Shown: in pieces, positions 28,587 to 38,091 of the stretch | How positions within the stretch are numbered: the stretch's first letter is position 1 | Layout: the number at the start of each line of letters is the position of its first letter | Notes under the pieces: generated by a model | What the model saw: only the letters and a program-made list of their open reading frames with translations | Told to the model about the DNA's origin: nothing | Database searches by the model: none | NCBI RefSeq assembly: GCF_013402915.1 | Contig: NC_050719.1 | Span: forward strand, 682,001-746,000 | Length of the DNA: 64,000 nt | Source: Zygotorulaspora mrakii | Taxonomy: Eukaryota > Ascomycota > Saccharomycetes > Saccharomycetales > Saccharomycetaceae | Direction of reading: 5' to 3' | Made by a program: the position numbers and the translations under genes

Positions 28587-29543
28587 CTAACACCACTTTG
28601 GTAATTGTGTTCTAAGTTCATATCTGTCAGATTCAGAGTTATATTCCATGACAATCATGCATCCGTTTGGAACGTTCACAAAGGATTCGAATTCTTCGTA
28701 TGTCCATCTAAACCATTTCATCAGGAATACTCTGGAGTAGATACCGTGGGTTACCAAGACGATGGCATCTCTAGGTCTTTTATTTGTCTTTTCGAAATAT
28801 CTGAATAGCGTTTCCTGAAAGCTCGCGACCCTGTCATAGACATCTGCAGCGCTTTCTCCTTCCTGGAATCTGTAGAAAAAATGGCCATAGGTAGATCTTT
28901 TCCTCATCACATCTTGCATACTGCTGATGTGCTGAAAATTACCAAAATCTTGCTCTCTGATTCTGGGATCGTCCTTGACGCGATATTGAATGAAATGCTT
29001 TTCACTATTCTTTAGCTCTAGAAGATCGCTTTCTTTAACATTGCTGTTTTCGTAGACACCACTGGGAAATCTTGGAGGCGTCCATGTGGCTAATTTGTTT
29101 TTACCGCACGGCTCATATCTATCATCATTACAGATCTTGACTCCGCAGTTCAGCTCATTATACTCATCAAATACATCTAGGATACCCTTCAATGTCTCTC
29201 TTGTTCTTTTGTATGGTGAAGTATAAAAAACTACATGTCTATCCTTTTTCTTATCATATCTCTGATAACCGCTCAATTCCAGCTTATCACCCAGATTTTC
29301 TTTAGATTCATACTTTGATTCAAGCTTGTGTGCCAAGTCTTTATCATCTATATTGAGGACTTTTAATAATTCAACACCAGCCTGTCTCGCCTGATCCCAT
29401 CCCCTCTTCGTTAATGGTATCAAATGGTTTGGTGTATGCTGATTTATAGTTTTATCCTTGTTCGATTCACTCTCACCATGCCTTATAAGTACAATCAGTC
29501 TTGGCTTATGACAGCCGACGCACTCTATTGATTGTGCCGACAT
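28587..29543 (-). CDS. DET1: Det1-like histidine phosphatase-fold protein
   Basis: A 318-aa phosphoglycerate-mutase-superfamily protein (S. cerevisiae Det1/YDR051C is 334 aa). The catalytic-histidine motif LIRHGESESN is at residues 19-28. Later conserved elements are SPYKRTRETLKGI, REQDFGNFQ and VLVTHGIYSRVF with the second histidine. S. cerevisiae Det1 is described as an acid phosphatase that affects sterol transport between plasma membrane and ER. It sits next to TPI1, as in S. cerevisiae. Confidence 0.93.
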   Translation of the reverse strand: MSAQSIECVGCHKPRLIVLIRHGESESNKDKTINQHTPNHLIPLTKRGWDQARQAGVELLKVLNIDDKDLAHKLESKYESKENLGDKLELSGYQRYDKKKDRHVVFYTSPYKRTRETLKGILDVFDEYNELNCGVKICNDDRYEPCGKNKLATWTPPRFPSGVYENSNVKESDLLELKNSEKHFIQYRVKDDPRIREQDFGNFQHISSMQDVMRKRSTYGHFFYRFQEGESAADVYDRVASFQETLFRYFEKTNKRPRDAIVLVTHGIYSRVFLMKWFRWTYEEFESFVNVPNGCMIVMEYNSESDRYELRTQLPKWC

Positions 29544-29747
29544 TGAATCCTGTGAGGGTGAGAAATAAAGAGGATTTGAGAAAAATATCAGGCCGTTTGT
29601 AAATTTTCTGTAAATATGATGAATTTATTTGTCCGATACGTTGTAAATTCATTTAGAATATCGCTTTTCAAATCGAAATTGGGAAAAATAAAGCTCGGAG
29701 ATTTCAAGTTCAAGATTTTTTGCCAATGGAAGCACTAGAGTAGTACA

Positions 29748-30236
29748 ATGCTTTCTAGGGTTTATCGTGTCAGAAGCAGGGTTGGATTCACTTTAAATAG
29801 GAGGCCCTATTGGAATTGGATTGCTAGCAATTTCTTTGCAGGAAATAAAGGGAATGGTCCTTCCGTCAGGGAACCAAATCAAGTGTTTTTATCTGTTAGA
29901 AATGAAAATGAGATGACTGACACATTGATCGCTAGCAATAGAGTACCTTTGGTAATGAATTTTACCATAAGAAATAATGAATCCTGCGATATACTAACCG
30001 GGGCATTAAACAGGATTGTCATGTTAGAAACAGACAAGAAAATAAACTGCGTCGACGTTGAAACAGACTGGCCCGAGACCAAGGAAATTTTACTTAGGTT
30101 TGGTGTCCACGATATTCCATCTTTGGTAGCGGTTAAGAAAAGTTTTCCGGTCGATTATTATACACAAAAGCACTTGATGAACGGAGAGATTGATTGGTAC
30201 TCACTGAAATCATGGATCGAAAAGAATGCCGATTGA
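29748..30236 (+). CDS. Thioredoxin-fold protein without CxxC, probably mitochondrial
   Basis: A 162-aa protein. The N-terminus is basic and free of acids (MLSRVYRVRSRVGFTLNRRPYW), as in a mitochondrial presequence. From about residue 60 the pattern fits a thioredoxin fold: VPLVMNFTIRNNESCD at the first strand, INCVDVETDWPETKEIL, then RFGVHDIPSLVAVKK with the cis-proline block (DIPSLV) of thioredoxins, and a final helix IDWYSLKSWIEKN. The place of the redox CxxC has only one cysteine (ESCD), so classical disulfide exchange is unlikely. I know of no counterpart in this position in S. cerevisiae, where BAP3 lies next to RPC11. It could be a redox-inactive adaptor or a degenerate thioredoxin. Confidence 0.75.
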   Translation: MLSRVYRVRSRVGFTLNRRPYWNWIASNFFAGNKGNGPSVREPNQVFLSVRNENEMTDTLIASNRVPLVMNFTIRNNESCDILTGALNRIVMLETDKKINCVDVETDWPETKEILLRFGVHDIPSLVAVKKSFPVDYYTQKHLMNGEIDWYSLKSWIEKNAD

Positions 30237-30645
30237 AAAACAAAACAATGTATAAAGTGCCGAGGTTCAAATGTAAAGAATGCTTAATTAGCGGAAAGAG
30301 AATGGTTCGGAAGTCAAATCAGCGAGAGGGCTTTGAATAATAGTATATACTTTTATTGTTGCCCGATATACAGATATATTCCATTTGAAAAGTTTTGCTA
30401 TGATCCAGTGAGTGATAAATGTCCATAGGTAAGGCGCTGTATTGATATAATCCCAGTATGACTATGATTACTTGATTTATGAGCTCCATTGTTATTTCAC
30501 GTGATGGGTTTTTCGGGAATCATTTTTTTGGAAACCTGCAAGGATATGAAAATTTAAAGCGTTGTGCGCATTTTGACGAAAAGGTCATCTCAATATTTAA
30601 GAATAAACAGAGCAATTCGCAGGGGTTCGGTGGCGATCTAAGGCC
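30237..30645. other. Intergenic region upstream of RPC11
   Basis: 409 bases with an E-box 142 bases upstream of RPC11 (listed separately). A frame open from an ATG at about 30479 (69 codons) overlaps the RPC11 start out of frame and has no family resemblance. Confidence 0.4.
30497..30504. promoter_or_regulatory. Palindromic E-box TCACGTGA
   Basis: A perfect TCACGTGA, the Cbf1/Pho4/Tye7-type core, lies 142 bases upstream of the RPC11 ATG at a usual promoter distance. Flanking T favours Cbf1 over Pho4. Which factor binds is inferred. Confidence 0.4.
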
Positions 30646-30978
30646 ATGCTCTCCTTTTGTCCCGTATGCAATAATATGCTGCTCATAGCACATGCTGATA
30701 GCGGACTGTACTCGCTAACATGCCGGTCATGCCCATACGAGTTTCCAATAGAAGGTATAGAGATCTACGATAGAAAGAAACTGCCTAGAAAAGAGGTTGA
30801 TGATGTTCTCGGTGGAGGATGGGATAATGTTGATCAAACAAAAGTTCAATGCCCAAATTACGAAAAATGTGGAGGCGAAAGTGCTTATTTCTTCCAGTTA
30901 CAAATTAGATCTGCCGATGAACCTATGACAACTTTTTACAAATGCGTGAACTGTGGGCATAGATGGAAAGAGAACTGA
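30646..30978 (+). CDS. RPC11: RNA polymerase III subunit C11
   Basis: A 110-aa subunit of the same length as S. cerevisiae Rpc11. The N-terminal zinc ribbon uses C5, C8, C26 and C29. The C-terminal TFIIS-like ribbon has CPNYEKCGG (69, 74) and CVNCGHRW (100, 103). The acidic hairpin D91-E92 in RSADEPMT supplies the RNA cleavage activity needed for Pol III termination and reinitiation. Ortholog of YDR045C. Confidence 0.98.
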   Translation: MLSFCPVCNNMLLIAHADSGLYSLTCRSCPYEFPIEGIEIYDRKKLPRKEVDDVLGGGWDNVDQTKVQCPNYEKCGGESAYFFQLQIRSADEPMTTFYKCVNCGHRWKEN

Positions 30979-31256
30979 CCAAAGATGTTCAAATTGAATT
31001 TTGGGGGCTTGATTTTTCAATATATATTTTTCTTTCACTTACTTTACATATAAACTATTATAGAACCAATGGAATTGTGCTGCTTTTCAGGCATTTTTTC
31101 ACCACTCATGCATGATCATTTGAAAAAAAAGGTAAAATAAATCTATATGTATAAATTAATAAATAAATATATTTATCAGAAAAGTTCAACATCAACTGGC
31201 ATTAGCAATGATAATCACAGAGTATCATTCGAAAAATGGGAATAAATATTTTGAAT

Positions 31257-32243
31257 TTATTTGACCCACTCCCTTGGTTTTGTGGTAACTTTGATGAGTT
31301 TTTCCTCTTCAGAACCAGGTTCTGGGTGGTGATCGTATAGCCATGAAGCGTATTCAGGCAAACTCATCAAAATAGATTCGACACGAGATCCAGGAGTTCT
31401 TAGACCAAATTGTGTTCCCCTATCGTAAATCAAATTAAACTCGACGTATCTACCACGTCTAATGGCCTGCCATTTCTTTTGTTCTGGGGTGAAAGGCATA
31501 TCCTTACGCTTAGCAATGATTGGCAAATAGGAAGGCAAGAAAGCATCAAAACAGTCTTCGACGATCTTCAAAATTTCTTGAGGATCTCTATCATCAAGAT
31601 CATCGAAGAAAATACCACCAATACCACGGGTTTCACCACGATGAGCTATTAAGAAATATTCATCGCACCATTTTTTGAAACGTGGATATAGATCCTTGTC
31701 ATGCTTATCTAAAGCATTCTTATGGTTCTGATGGAATAAAACAGCATCTTCTTCGTACAGATAGGAAGGTGTTAAATCAGCACCACCACCAAACCACCAA
31801 GCTTGTGGAGTACCATCTGGGTTCCAAGTCTCAAAATAACGGTAATTCAAATGGGTTGTTGGAGCATGAGGATTATTTGGATGAATAACCATACTCAAAC
31901 CACAGGCGAAGAATTTAACACCATCAGCACTTGGAAGCCCAGTTGAAGGGTCTTCACAAAGCTCTAAATTTTTATGATCATGTTTCATTGCGGAAACAGC
32001 TGCTGGGGATAGCTGGCCGTAGACGACAGAAACGTTAACACCACCTTTTTCAAACGTGTCACCATTTGCTATGACCATAGAGGTACCACCACCACCATCA
32101 TTACCACGAGTCCAAGAATCCGCACGAAACTTCACATTATCTAAAGTCTCCAAACCTTTTGTGATTTCGGCCTGTTTACGACGGATTAGAGATTCCATCT
32201 GTTGCCTAATTGGCAAATGTTGAGGGTCTTGTGGTGCTGGCAT
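31257..32243 (-). CDS. HEM13: Coproporphyrinogen III oxidase
   Basis: A 328-aa enzyme from the ATG at 32243, the exact length of S. cerevisiae Hem13 and starting with the same MPAPQDP. It is oxygen-dependent and converts coproporphyrinogen III to protoporphyrinogen IX in the cytosol. Conserved stretches include [41 protein letters not shown] and [21 protein letters not shown] second in-frame ATG at 32282 would add 13 residues ([13 protein letters not shown]), so both starts are possible. TATATAAG (32349-32356) is 68 bases from the upstream ATG. Hem13 is oxygen- and heme-repressed in S. cerevisiae through Rox1. Ortholog of YDR044W. Confidence 0.97.
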   Translation of the reverse strand: MPAPQDPQHLPIRQQMESLIRRKQAEITKGLETLDNVKFRADSWTRGNDGGGGTSMVIANGDTFEKGGVNVSVVYGQLSPAAVSAMKHDHKNLELCEDPSTGLPSADGVKFFACGLSMVIHPNNPHAPTTHLNYRYFETWNPDGTPQAWWFGGGADLTPSYLYEEDAVLFHQNHKNALDKHDKDLYPRFKKWCDEYFLIAHRGETRGIGGIFFDDLDDRDPQEILKIVEDCFDAFLPSYLPIIAKRKDMPFTPEQKKWQAIRRGRYVEFNLIYDRGTQFGLRTPGSRVESILMSLPEYASWLYDHHPEPGSEEEKLIKVTTKPREWVK

Positions 32244-32282
32244 CTTTAATGTTGAAAAGGATGATCTGTGCTTTTGACCCAT

Positions 32283-33302
32283 TATGAAAAAAATGAAATG
32301 AAACTGAAATCCGCGACAAAAGGAAATATAATAAACAGGATTGTAACACTTATATAGTTTGCGAATGCAGATTTACGGAACGATAAACACTTGGCTAGAA
32401 TAGGGCTCCTTTAGATTACTATCATATTGTTGTTGGTTATCGTTTAAAAAACACTGTTTTTTTCATTTTTCTTACTGATTGTATAATTGAAATTTTCAAT
32501 CAGCTGGATCGTCCCACATAGTTTTTCCAAATGCAAGTAATAATAATAAAAGGCAGTATTATGCATGCAGAACTTGTGTATAAAGGGTTCCTGCCAAACC
32601 TGGCTTCGTATAAATAATTATGAGGCTAAATTAACATGTTGCAAACTCGTATACGAGCATGCAAGTTCTGTCTCGTTGTTGCAAATGTACTCCTATGATA
32701 TATGAAAATGACTATGTACAGTGAGCCTTCTCGCGTGTGCTATCGTTATTGTTCGTCGAATGGGCACAAATGTGTCAGCAACCTCGTATCAGATGTAAAA
32801 TGCCGTAAGATCTCTGAAAAAAAGAAACACCACCCGTTTAACTTCAAAACTGGTAATATCCATATTATAGTTTCGAGTCAATACTATTGCAATCTCAAGA
32901 GCTATCTAGTCACACAGACATCTCCCCTGTAGTCAACATTAGCGCCGGCATGCGGAAACACTGAACCTAATATCACATTAGAGACGGTCACCAGTGGCTC
33001 CTGCCAGGCTCAGTACTCCCACAATGACAGCTGCGCCCTTTCTCCTCCAAGCTGGCTTCTCGCGAATTCTCACATGATGTGCGTGGACCGGAACAGCTTT
33101 GCAGATACACCCGCATCAAGAAATAGTAGTCAATTGCTGTACTGGCGGTTCTTGTTGTACCGAGATCGAGCTGTAGACACGTCCTCGGCGTCACAGCAGA
33201 GGCTGGTACGCGGCAAATCGAAACTCAGCACGTTCAGTTGCTTGAACCTCACTGCAAGAGCAGAACTGACCCAGACTGCTTGCCCCACAGCTGCCAGCGC
33301 GT
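32283..33302. promoter_or_regulatory. HEM13 upstream region
   Basis: About 1 kb between HEM13 and the end of the GNAT gene, holding the HEM13 promoter. Seen: TATATAAG (32349-32356, HEM13 strand) and ATTGTTC at 32748-32754, which is the core of the Rox1 site (YYYATTGTTCTC) without its last two bases. The half from about 32.95 kb onward turns GC-rich. Frames on the plus strand (32702-32932 and 33074-33361) show no family similarity. Confidence 0.4.
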
Positions 33303-34010
33303 CTAGCAGCCGTTCCTTATATCGACCAGGGCTCTTTTCTGCTTGCCATTCTCGAAATTAGCGTCGCATAACCATTGTCGGAAAGCCTCACTGCACGTTT
33401 CCCACTCCGCATCTATGATCGAGAACCAGTGGTGGTTTCGATTTACACCTTTCCACACCGCGGTTTGTCTGAACATGCCCTCATGCTGGAAACCTAGTCT
33501 CAACGCGGCCCGCTTAGACGGCTCGTTGCACACGTCGCATTTCCACTCTAACCTTCTATATTGCAGCGATTCAAAAGCGTGTCTCAGCAACAGGTAATGC
33601 GCCTCAGTGGACATGACAGTTTTCTGCATTCCCGGCGAGAACACAACAAGGCCCACTTCTGCTACGCCGTTTTCGGCGTCAATCCTGGTCAAACAGAAGG
33701 ACCCCATTGCACGCCCAGTGCGCCTATTGACAATCGCAAAATGGACGGCCTGCGTCGACTCTGCCAGCGACCGAACGTGCTTTTGAAATTCTTCCGCGTC
33801 TCTGAATGGGCCAACGGGAAGGTATGTCCACATGGAGCCCGCGTCTTCCCTCCCGAAAGCCTCGAAAAGCTGCTCCGCATGTCTCGCGCAATCTAGCGGC
33901 TCAAGCACACAGTAGTCACCGGCGATGGTGACTTTTTCAGGGAACCGTCTGCCCTTCCAGTTCGCCACTGGGAAGCCCACTTCCTGGTCATACTCATTGC
34001 GCCTCCTCAT
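33303..34010 (-). CDS. GNAT N-acetyltransferase, YIR042C/RimJ-like
   Basis: A 235-aa protein close in length to S. cerevisiae YIR042C (236 aa). The GNAT fold is visible in order: YCVLEPLDCARHAEQLFEAF; WTYLPVGPFRDAEEFQKHV; the strand pair HFAIVNRRTGRAMGSFCLT and GVAEVGLVVFSPGMQ; the acetyl-CoA-facing MSTEAHYLLLRHAFE; and YRRLEWKCDVCNEPSKRAALRLGFQHEGMFRQ. The last block is typical of the RimJ/YIR042C group. I start at the ATG at 34010 because TATATAAG lies 49-56 bases upstream (34059-34066); the open frame continues upstream but includes the TATA. GC-rich codons set it apart from neighbours. It is not in either S. cerevisiae tract, so it may have moved here or been acquired. The substrate is unknown. 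Confidence 0.88.
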   Translation of the reverse strand: MRRRNEYDQEVGFPVANWKGRRFPEKVTIAGDYCVLEPLDCARHAEQLFEAFGREDAGSMWTYLPVGPFRDAEEFQKHVRSLAESTQAVHFAIVNRRTGRAMGSFCLTRIDAENGVAEVGLVVFSPGMQKTVMSTEAHYLLLRHAFESLQYRRLEWKCDVCNEPSKRAALRLGFQHEGMFRQTAVWKGVNRNHHWFSIIDAEWETCSEAFRQWLCDANFENGKQKRALVDIRNGC

Positions 34011-35460
34011 GCTACCTAGACTATTGAACGTGACTGCCACGCCCCGATCCGTCTTGATCTTATATACGCGCTGCTGCTTGGCCCATGATGGCCTTATGCG
34101 CCGCGCACTTGGACGTCTTGTCGCGACAAACAATGCGACAACGCTACGCCAGCAGCCGTCGCGCGCACCGCTGCGGCTCCCATCCCGCTGCACTGTAAGC
34201 GATAAGAAAAGACTGTCTCGCCGCTGAACCTGGCCTCGTCTGCCACAAACGTTGGCCGCGAGAACTTCAACACCATACCACGACGCCGGCCGACCAGCAA
34301 GCTTACAGGCCCCAATTCCTTGGCGTGCTCCAGCAGCGCAGCGCGCAACGCCCGCCGCTGCGTCGGATGTGGATTATTAATACACCAATAGGGACGACCG
34401 CGCAATGACGTCTACTCCACTCCGGCTCGCGACCAGACGGTATGCCACGAGGAAACGGCACGAGGACTGCGGAAATGCAGCTCTGATTACAATATCAACA
34501 CTACCACAAACTTGCGCAAACGATCCCACCCGAGAAATCGCGGAAATGGAGATATCCGACCCGAGCCGCGCCCGTGCGACAAAAATCACCCAATCTGCCA
34601 TCCAGCGTGTGAAACAGATTACCCGTACAAAGTTGCTCGCCAAGACTTTTATATACATCCCACCCTTGCCATACCCGTTTGCTACCTTATCGCTGCGCCG
34701 TGGGGCTTTCTTTGCGGCTCCTACCCCTCCTGGACGTCTCGTTCTTGCGTAATAAAACCCTTCGAAGTTTTCTGGCCCTGTCTGCCCGCTGGTCCCTTTC
34801 GTGCCCGCGTCCCTTCGGGCCCGTGCACTTTCGGGCTGCAACAGCCGGCGAAACCTGCGCAAAGCCTGGTGCGCAGTACAGTGCAGTGCAGCGCGTAGCC
34901 GGCAAACATCTGAACATTCTGGAGATCAGTGCCCTTTGCTGAACAGATGTGGTTTTTCCATTTATCAGCAGCTTATTTTTCCTTTGTTTCTGCGGCTTAT
35001 TCTGCGCGATATTTTTTGTCCATTTTTTGTTTTAACCTTATGGCTGATCGGGCTCAGAATCGTCTGTGCAGGCAGGGACAACGCGACAAGAGAAAAATTA
35101 ATTTACTCTTGCTGTGCGATCGTGGGAGACAGGAGAAAAGACCCTGAACGTCTTCCATCTATCGAGCTCTTGGCAAGAGGGTTTTTTTAAACCCGTTCCA
35201 CGTATACTTGTATGTATAAAAGGAGATCGGTTTGGAAATGTTGTCTTGGCGGACAGGAAAATACAGTTTGTTTGGCTGCAGACACGTTCTGAGGGGAGTT
35301 GGTATTATTTGTTAGACTTTTTGTCGCGTATATAAAGGCTGAAACCGCAGAGCTCTATTTGTTTTATGCAATAGGTCTGTTTTTTGTTTTCTTCTATTCC
35401 CTTTGGCAGTGGCTTTGTGTTTCTCGGGGCACGCACGATCTTTGTTTTTGCGCGATAGTT
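34011..35460. other. Long divergent region, GNAT gene and NRG1
   Basis: About 1.45 kb without a credible gene. The left 900 bases (to about 34.9 kb) are GC-rich; the right part is T-rich. TATA-like runs on the NRG1 strand occur at about 35214-35222 (tgtataaaa) and 35328-35336 (gtatataaa). Several overlapping frames on both strands (34377-34942) look like by-products of high GC, with arginine- and proline-rich composition. A long, complex promoter suits NRG1, which responds to glucose and stress in S. cerevisiae. Confidence 0.45.
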
Positions 35461-36180
35461 ATGATGTTCGGGAATGATTGCTCGGTTCTGGTTCTGCCCA
35501 GCCCCAACGTCAATAGCCACGGGATGGCTATGAGCGGGAACTACCCCATAATGTGCTCGCATGCGGATGTGTCGGGGCAGAAGCATTTCACGCTGTTGCC
35601 ACCGTTGACAAACTCGCAGCTTATAGACAATGACCTGAAGTACAAGCTGAACCGGTACTCCTTCTCTATTGGGTCGTCGTCGGACACCAGTGCGTCAACG
35701 CCGGCCACTTCTCCTGTGTCAAGGGCGATGTCCAACTCGCACATACACGACCACGATCACGTGCACGTGCACGATCTCTTCCACAACAGTGAGTACACTG
35801 TAGCGGCTCCTAGAAACACCCGCAACGAGAGCACGAGTTCGCTGGCCGGGTCGGATGCGGCAACTGCAAATTCATATGTGCTCAGAGCTGGCACTACACT
35901 GAATTCAAAACACATAGTGAGGAAAGACTCACCAAGGGAGTTGCAATCGGAGATTTTGCGACAACAACCGCCAGTAAAGGTGGAACAGAGACGTAGATAT
36001 GTTTGTAAGGTCTGCTCGAAAGCGTTCACTACTTCGGGTCATTTGGCAAGACATAACAGAATTCACACCGGTGAAAAAAATCATATCTGTCCCTTTGAAG
36101 GTTGTAATCAAAGGTTCAGCAGACACGACAATTGCATTCAACATTATAAAACACATTTCAAGAAGAAGGCCTCATCGTAA
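35461..36180 (+). CDS. NRG1: C2H2 repressor Nrg1/Nrg2
   Basis: A 239-aa protein (S. cerevisiae Nrg1 231 aa, Nrg2 220 aa). Two C2H2 fingers lie at the C-terminus: YVCKVCSKAFTTSGHLARH (from about residue 179) and CPFEGCNQRFSRHDNCIQH (from about 209). The N-terminal two thirds are S/T/N-rich, with an HDHDHVHVHD histidine run at about 97-107. Nrg1 binds CCCCT/CCCTC-type sites and recruits Cyc8-Tup1 to repress glucose-regulated, filamentation and salt-stress genes, among them ENA1. This single gene stands where NRG1 (YDR043C) and NRG2 (YBR066C) would have arisen by genome duplication. The open frame begins at a TTG upstream; 35461 is its first ATG. Confidence 0.95.
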   Translation: MMFGNDCSVLVLPSPNVNSHGMAMSGNYPIMCSHADVSGQKHFTLLPPLTNSQLIDNDLKYKLNRYSFSIGSSSDTSASTPATSPVSRAMSNSHIHDHDHVHVHDLFHNSEYTVAAPRNTRNESTSSLAGSDAATANSYVLRAGTTLNSKHIVRKDSPRELQSEILRQQPPVKVEQRRRYVCKVCSKAFTTSGHLARHNRIHTGEKNHICPFEGCNQRFSRHDNCIQHYKTHFKKKASS

Positions 36181-36782
36181 GGCGTTTTCAAGGTATCTAA
36201 ATACATTCATGTAAGCTCTACATACTATGATGACACGATTTTTTCGTAGCAAGAAGCTCACTGCATTTCAGCCCTAACTGTGAAGTGTGTGTATTTTTGG
36301 TGTTTGGGTGAGGTTTGGAGGAAGAAAAATTTTTTTTCGGTTAGCTATATAAAAGGAATGCCTGGTCATTCTGTGAAGTACTTGGGAACCAGTAATCATA
36401 TCAATTCACTAAGACCGCTCAGCAACGATGCATCATTTGTTGGTTATTTTCAGTTGAATATAATCTCTTCAATGATCAGTCGTTACTCTTGTAATGATGT
36501 ATTAGAATAGTATGAATTTTGTTTTTTATGATGAGAACCTCTAAACAACAACAACTTGAATTTCTTCAACCGAATCGTCTACATGTGGAGACATTACTTT
36601 GACAATAGCTTTTTAACCCTGATTTTACAAAATTTTTACTATTCTTTGACATTGGTTTTCTTCGTAAATGCTGTATATATAAAATATGTTTGCTTGCCTC
36701 TGATATTTCCGAAAAATAAGGTTATGATAAATTTCATCTCATTTCTCTCAAAGAGTAACTCGAGAATAAACGTAGTGCGAGA
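36181..36782. other. Intergenic region, NRG1 to ECM2
   Basis: 602 AT-rich bases. No RNA gene or conserved small frame seen. Tatataaaagg (about 36346-36356) is TATA-like but more than 400 bases from ECM2. Confidence 0.4.
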
Positions 36783-37901
36783 ATGAGCGAGCAGGATGAA
36801 CCACCCATGATTTGTGATCTTTGTCTTGGTGATTCTAACCGCATAAGAATAACAAAGAATACACATGGTGCAAGTTGTAAAATTTGTACGTTGCCATTTA
36901 CCGTTTATCAATTCAAATCTGGCAAAAGAAATGTCAACTTAGTGAAGACTTTGATATGTAGGAAATGTGCCAAACAGAGAAATATATGTCAGTGTTGCAT
37001 GCTGGATATGACTTGGCATATATCTTTACAGTTACGAGATAGGATGCTATCGATGATAAGTAGAGACAAATCGATGATAACTGAAGAGGTTAAAAACGAT
37101 ATGATGAGAAGGTTCTTGGCTTTGAAGGACACCGAATTAGGTGGTGCCAAAATTACCAGTGATCCGAAGAAGATAGATGTAGTCATGAATGAACTTCAGC
37201 ATATTCTCACGTCACAATCTTCAACATCCGCATCAAAATCTGCTCCCGCATCAGATCAGTCCCTGGAGGAAAGTGATTCATTGAAGGAAAGTGATTCATT
37301 GAAGGACAAAGTAATAAATAAATATAAGTCAGTGGACATTTCACATGTTTTACGAAAACTACCACTCAAGGAGTCCTTTGAATTAACGGATCAATCAAAA
37401 TCCTTCTTTCTCTACAATATAAGCTCATCTTTGCCAGAATGGAGGATAAATAGGGCAATATCTGAAATTTTAAATGTTACAGATTGGCAGTCTGAAACTT
37501 CAAACTCTTTAATAGTTCATCACAAGGCGAAATGTGGTGGTATTAGATTCAAAAACGATGAACTTGGTGCTAAATTTATTGAAAATCTTCTAAGCTCAAG
37601 AAGTTATCTCAAAACTCCAAATGATTTGAAAAGAGGCATACTTAAAGTTTCTCACTATCAAGTCTTTGTAATACCGTGGAAAACAGGATTCTCTACAAGC
37701 TCTTTTGGAAGTACAACTGGTGAAGAGATTAAATTGAGCTTAAGTCTTGATCAGTTTTTAAAAAACGAATTCAGCAAAGGCTCAGCGGTTGAGTCGGCGA
37801 CAAACAAAGTGACAGCGACATCTACGTCAAAGAGCAAAACCAAGGGAAAAGTCACAAAGAAGAAAAACAAACTTAAACGGGTCTCAAAAATAGATTTATG
37901 A
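36783..37901 (+). CDS. ECM2: Spliceosome factor Ecm2/Slt11
   Basis: A 372-aa protein (S. cerevisiae Ecm2 is 364 aa), the RBM22 relative of the NineTeen-related complex that helps position U2/U6 in the active spliceosome. The N-terminal zinc-binding region covers about residues 10-90 with cysteine pairs CDLCLGD, CKICTLPF, CRKCAKQ and CQCCMLDMTW. A C-terminal RNA-binding-like fold covers about 200-300. The tail is lysine-rich (KTKGKVTKKKNKLKR). A short duplicated peptide (SDSLKE then SDSLKD) at about residues 163-174 comes from an 18-base tandem repeat. Ortholog of YBR065C. Confidence 0.94.
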   Translation: MSEQDEPPMICDLCLGDSNRIRITKNTHGASCKICTLPFTVYQFKSGKRNVNLVKTLICRKCAKQRNICQCCMLDMTWHISLQLRDRMLSMISRDKSMITEEVKNDMMRRFLALKDTELGGAKITSDPKKIDVVMNELQHILTSQSSTSASKSAPASDQSLEESDSLKESDSLKDKVINKYKSVDISHVLRKLPLKESFELTDQSKSFFLYNISSSLPEWRINRAISEILNVTDWQSETSNSLIVHHKAKCGGIRFKNDELGAKFIENLLSSRSYLKTPNDLKRGILKVSHYQVFVIPWKTGFSTSSFGSTTGEEIKLSLSLDQFLKNEFSKGSAVESATNKVTATSTSKSKTKGKVTKKKNKLKRVSKIDL

Positions 37902-38091
37902 TTTTTTTTTTATGTCGTTTTACCAGTTTTTTAGATACTGACAATTCTTATCTATTTAAAATAACAGCGCTTATTAACAAACAGACTAGAACTATTCCAA
38001 GTCGTTCGCGAAATATTACCTGCTTTCATTATAATTAATTCTTTTTATTGGAAATAACAAAAACTTCTTTTTCTTTTCTGCAAATTTCTTT

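Noticed and set aside
34377..34942. Overlapping open frames on both strands in the GC-rich stretch
   Set aside because: Arginine- and proline-rich, mutually overlapping, several without ATG, no known family; expected from high GC, which lowers stop-codon frequency.
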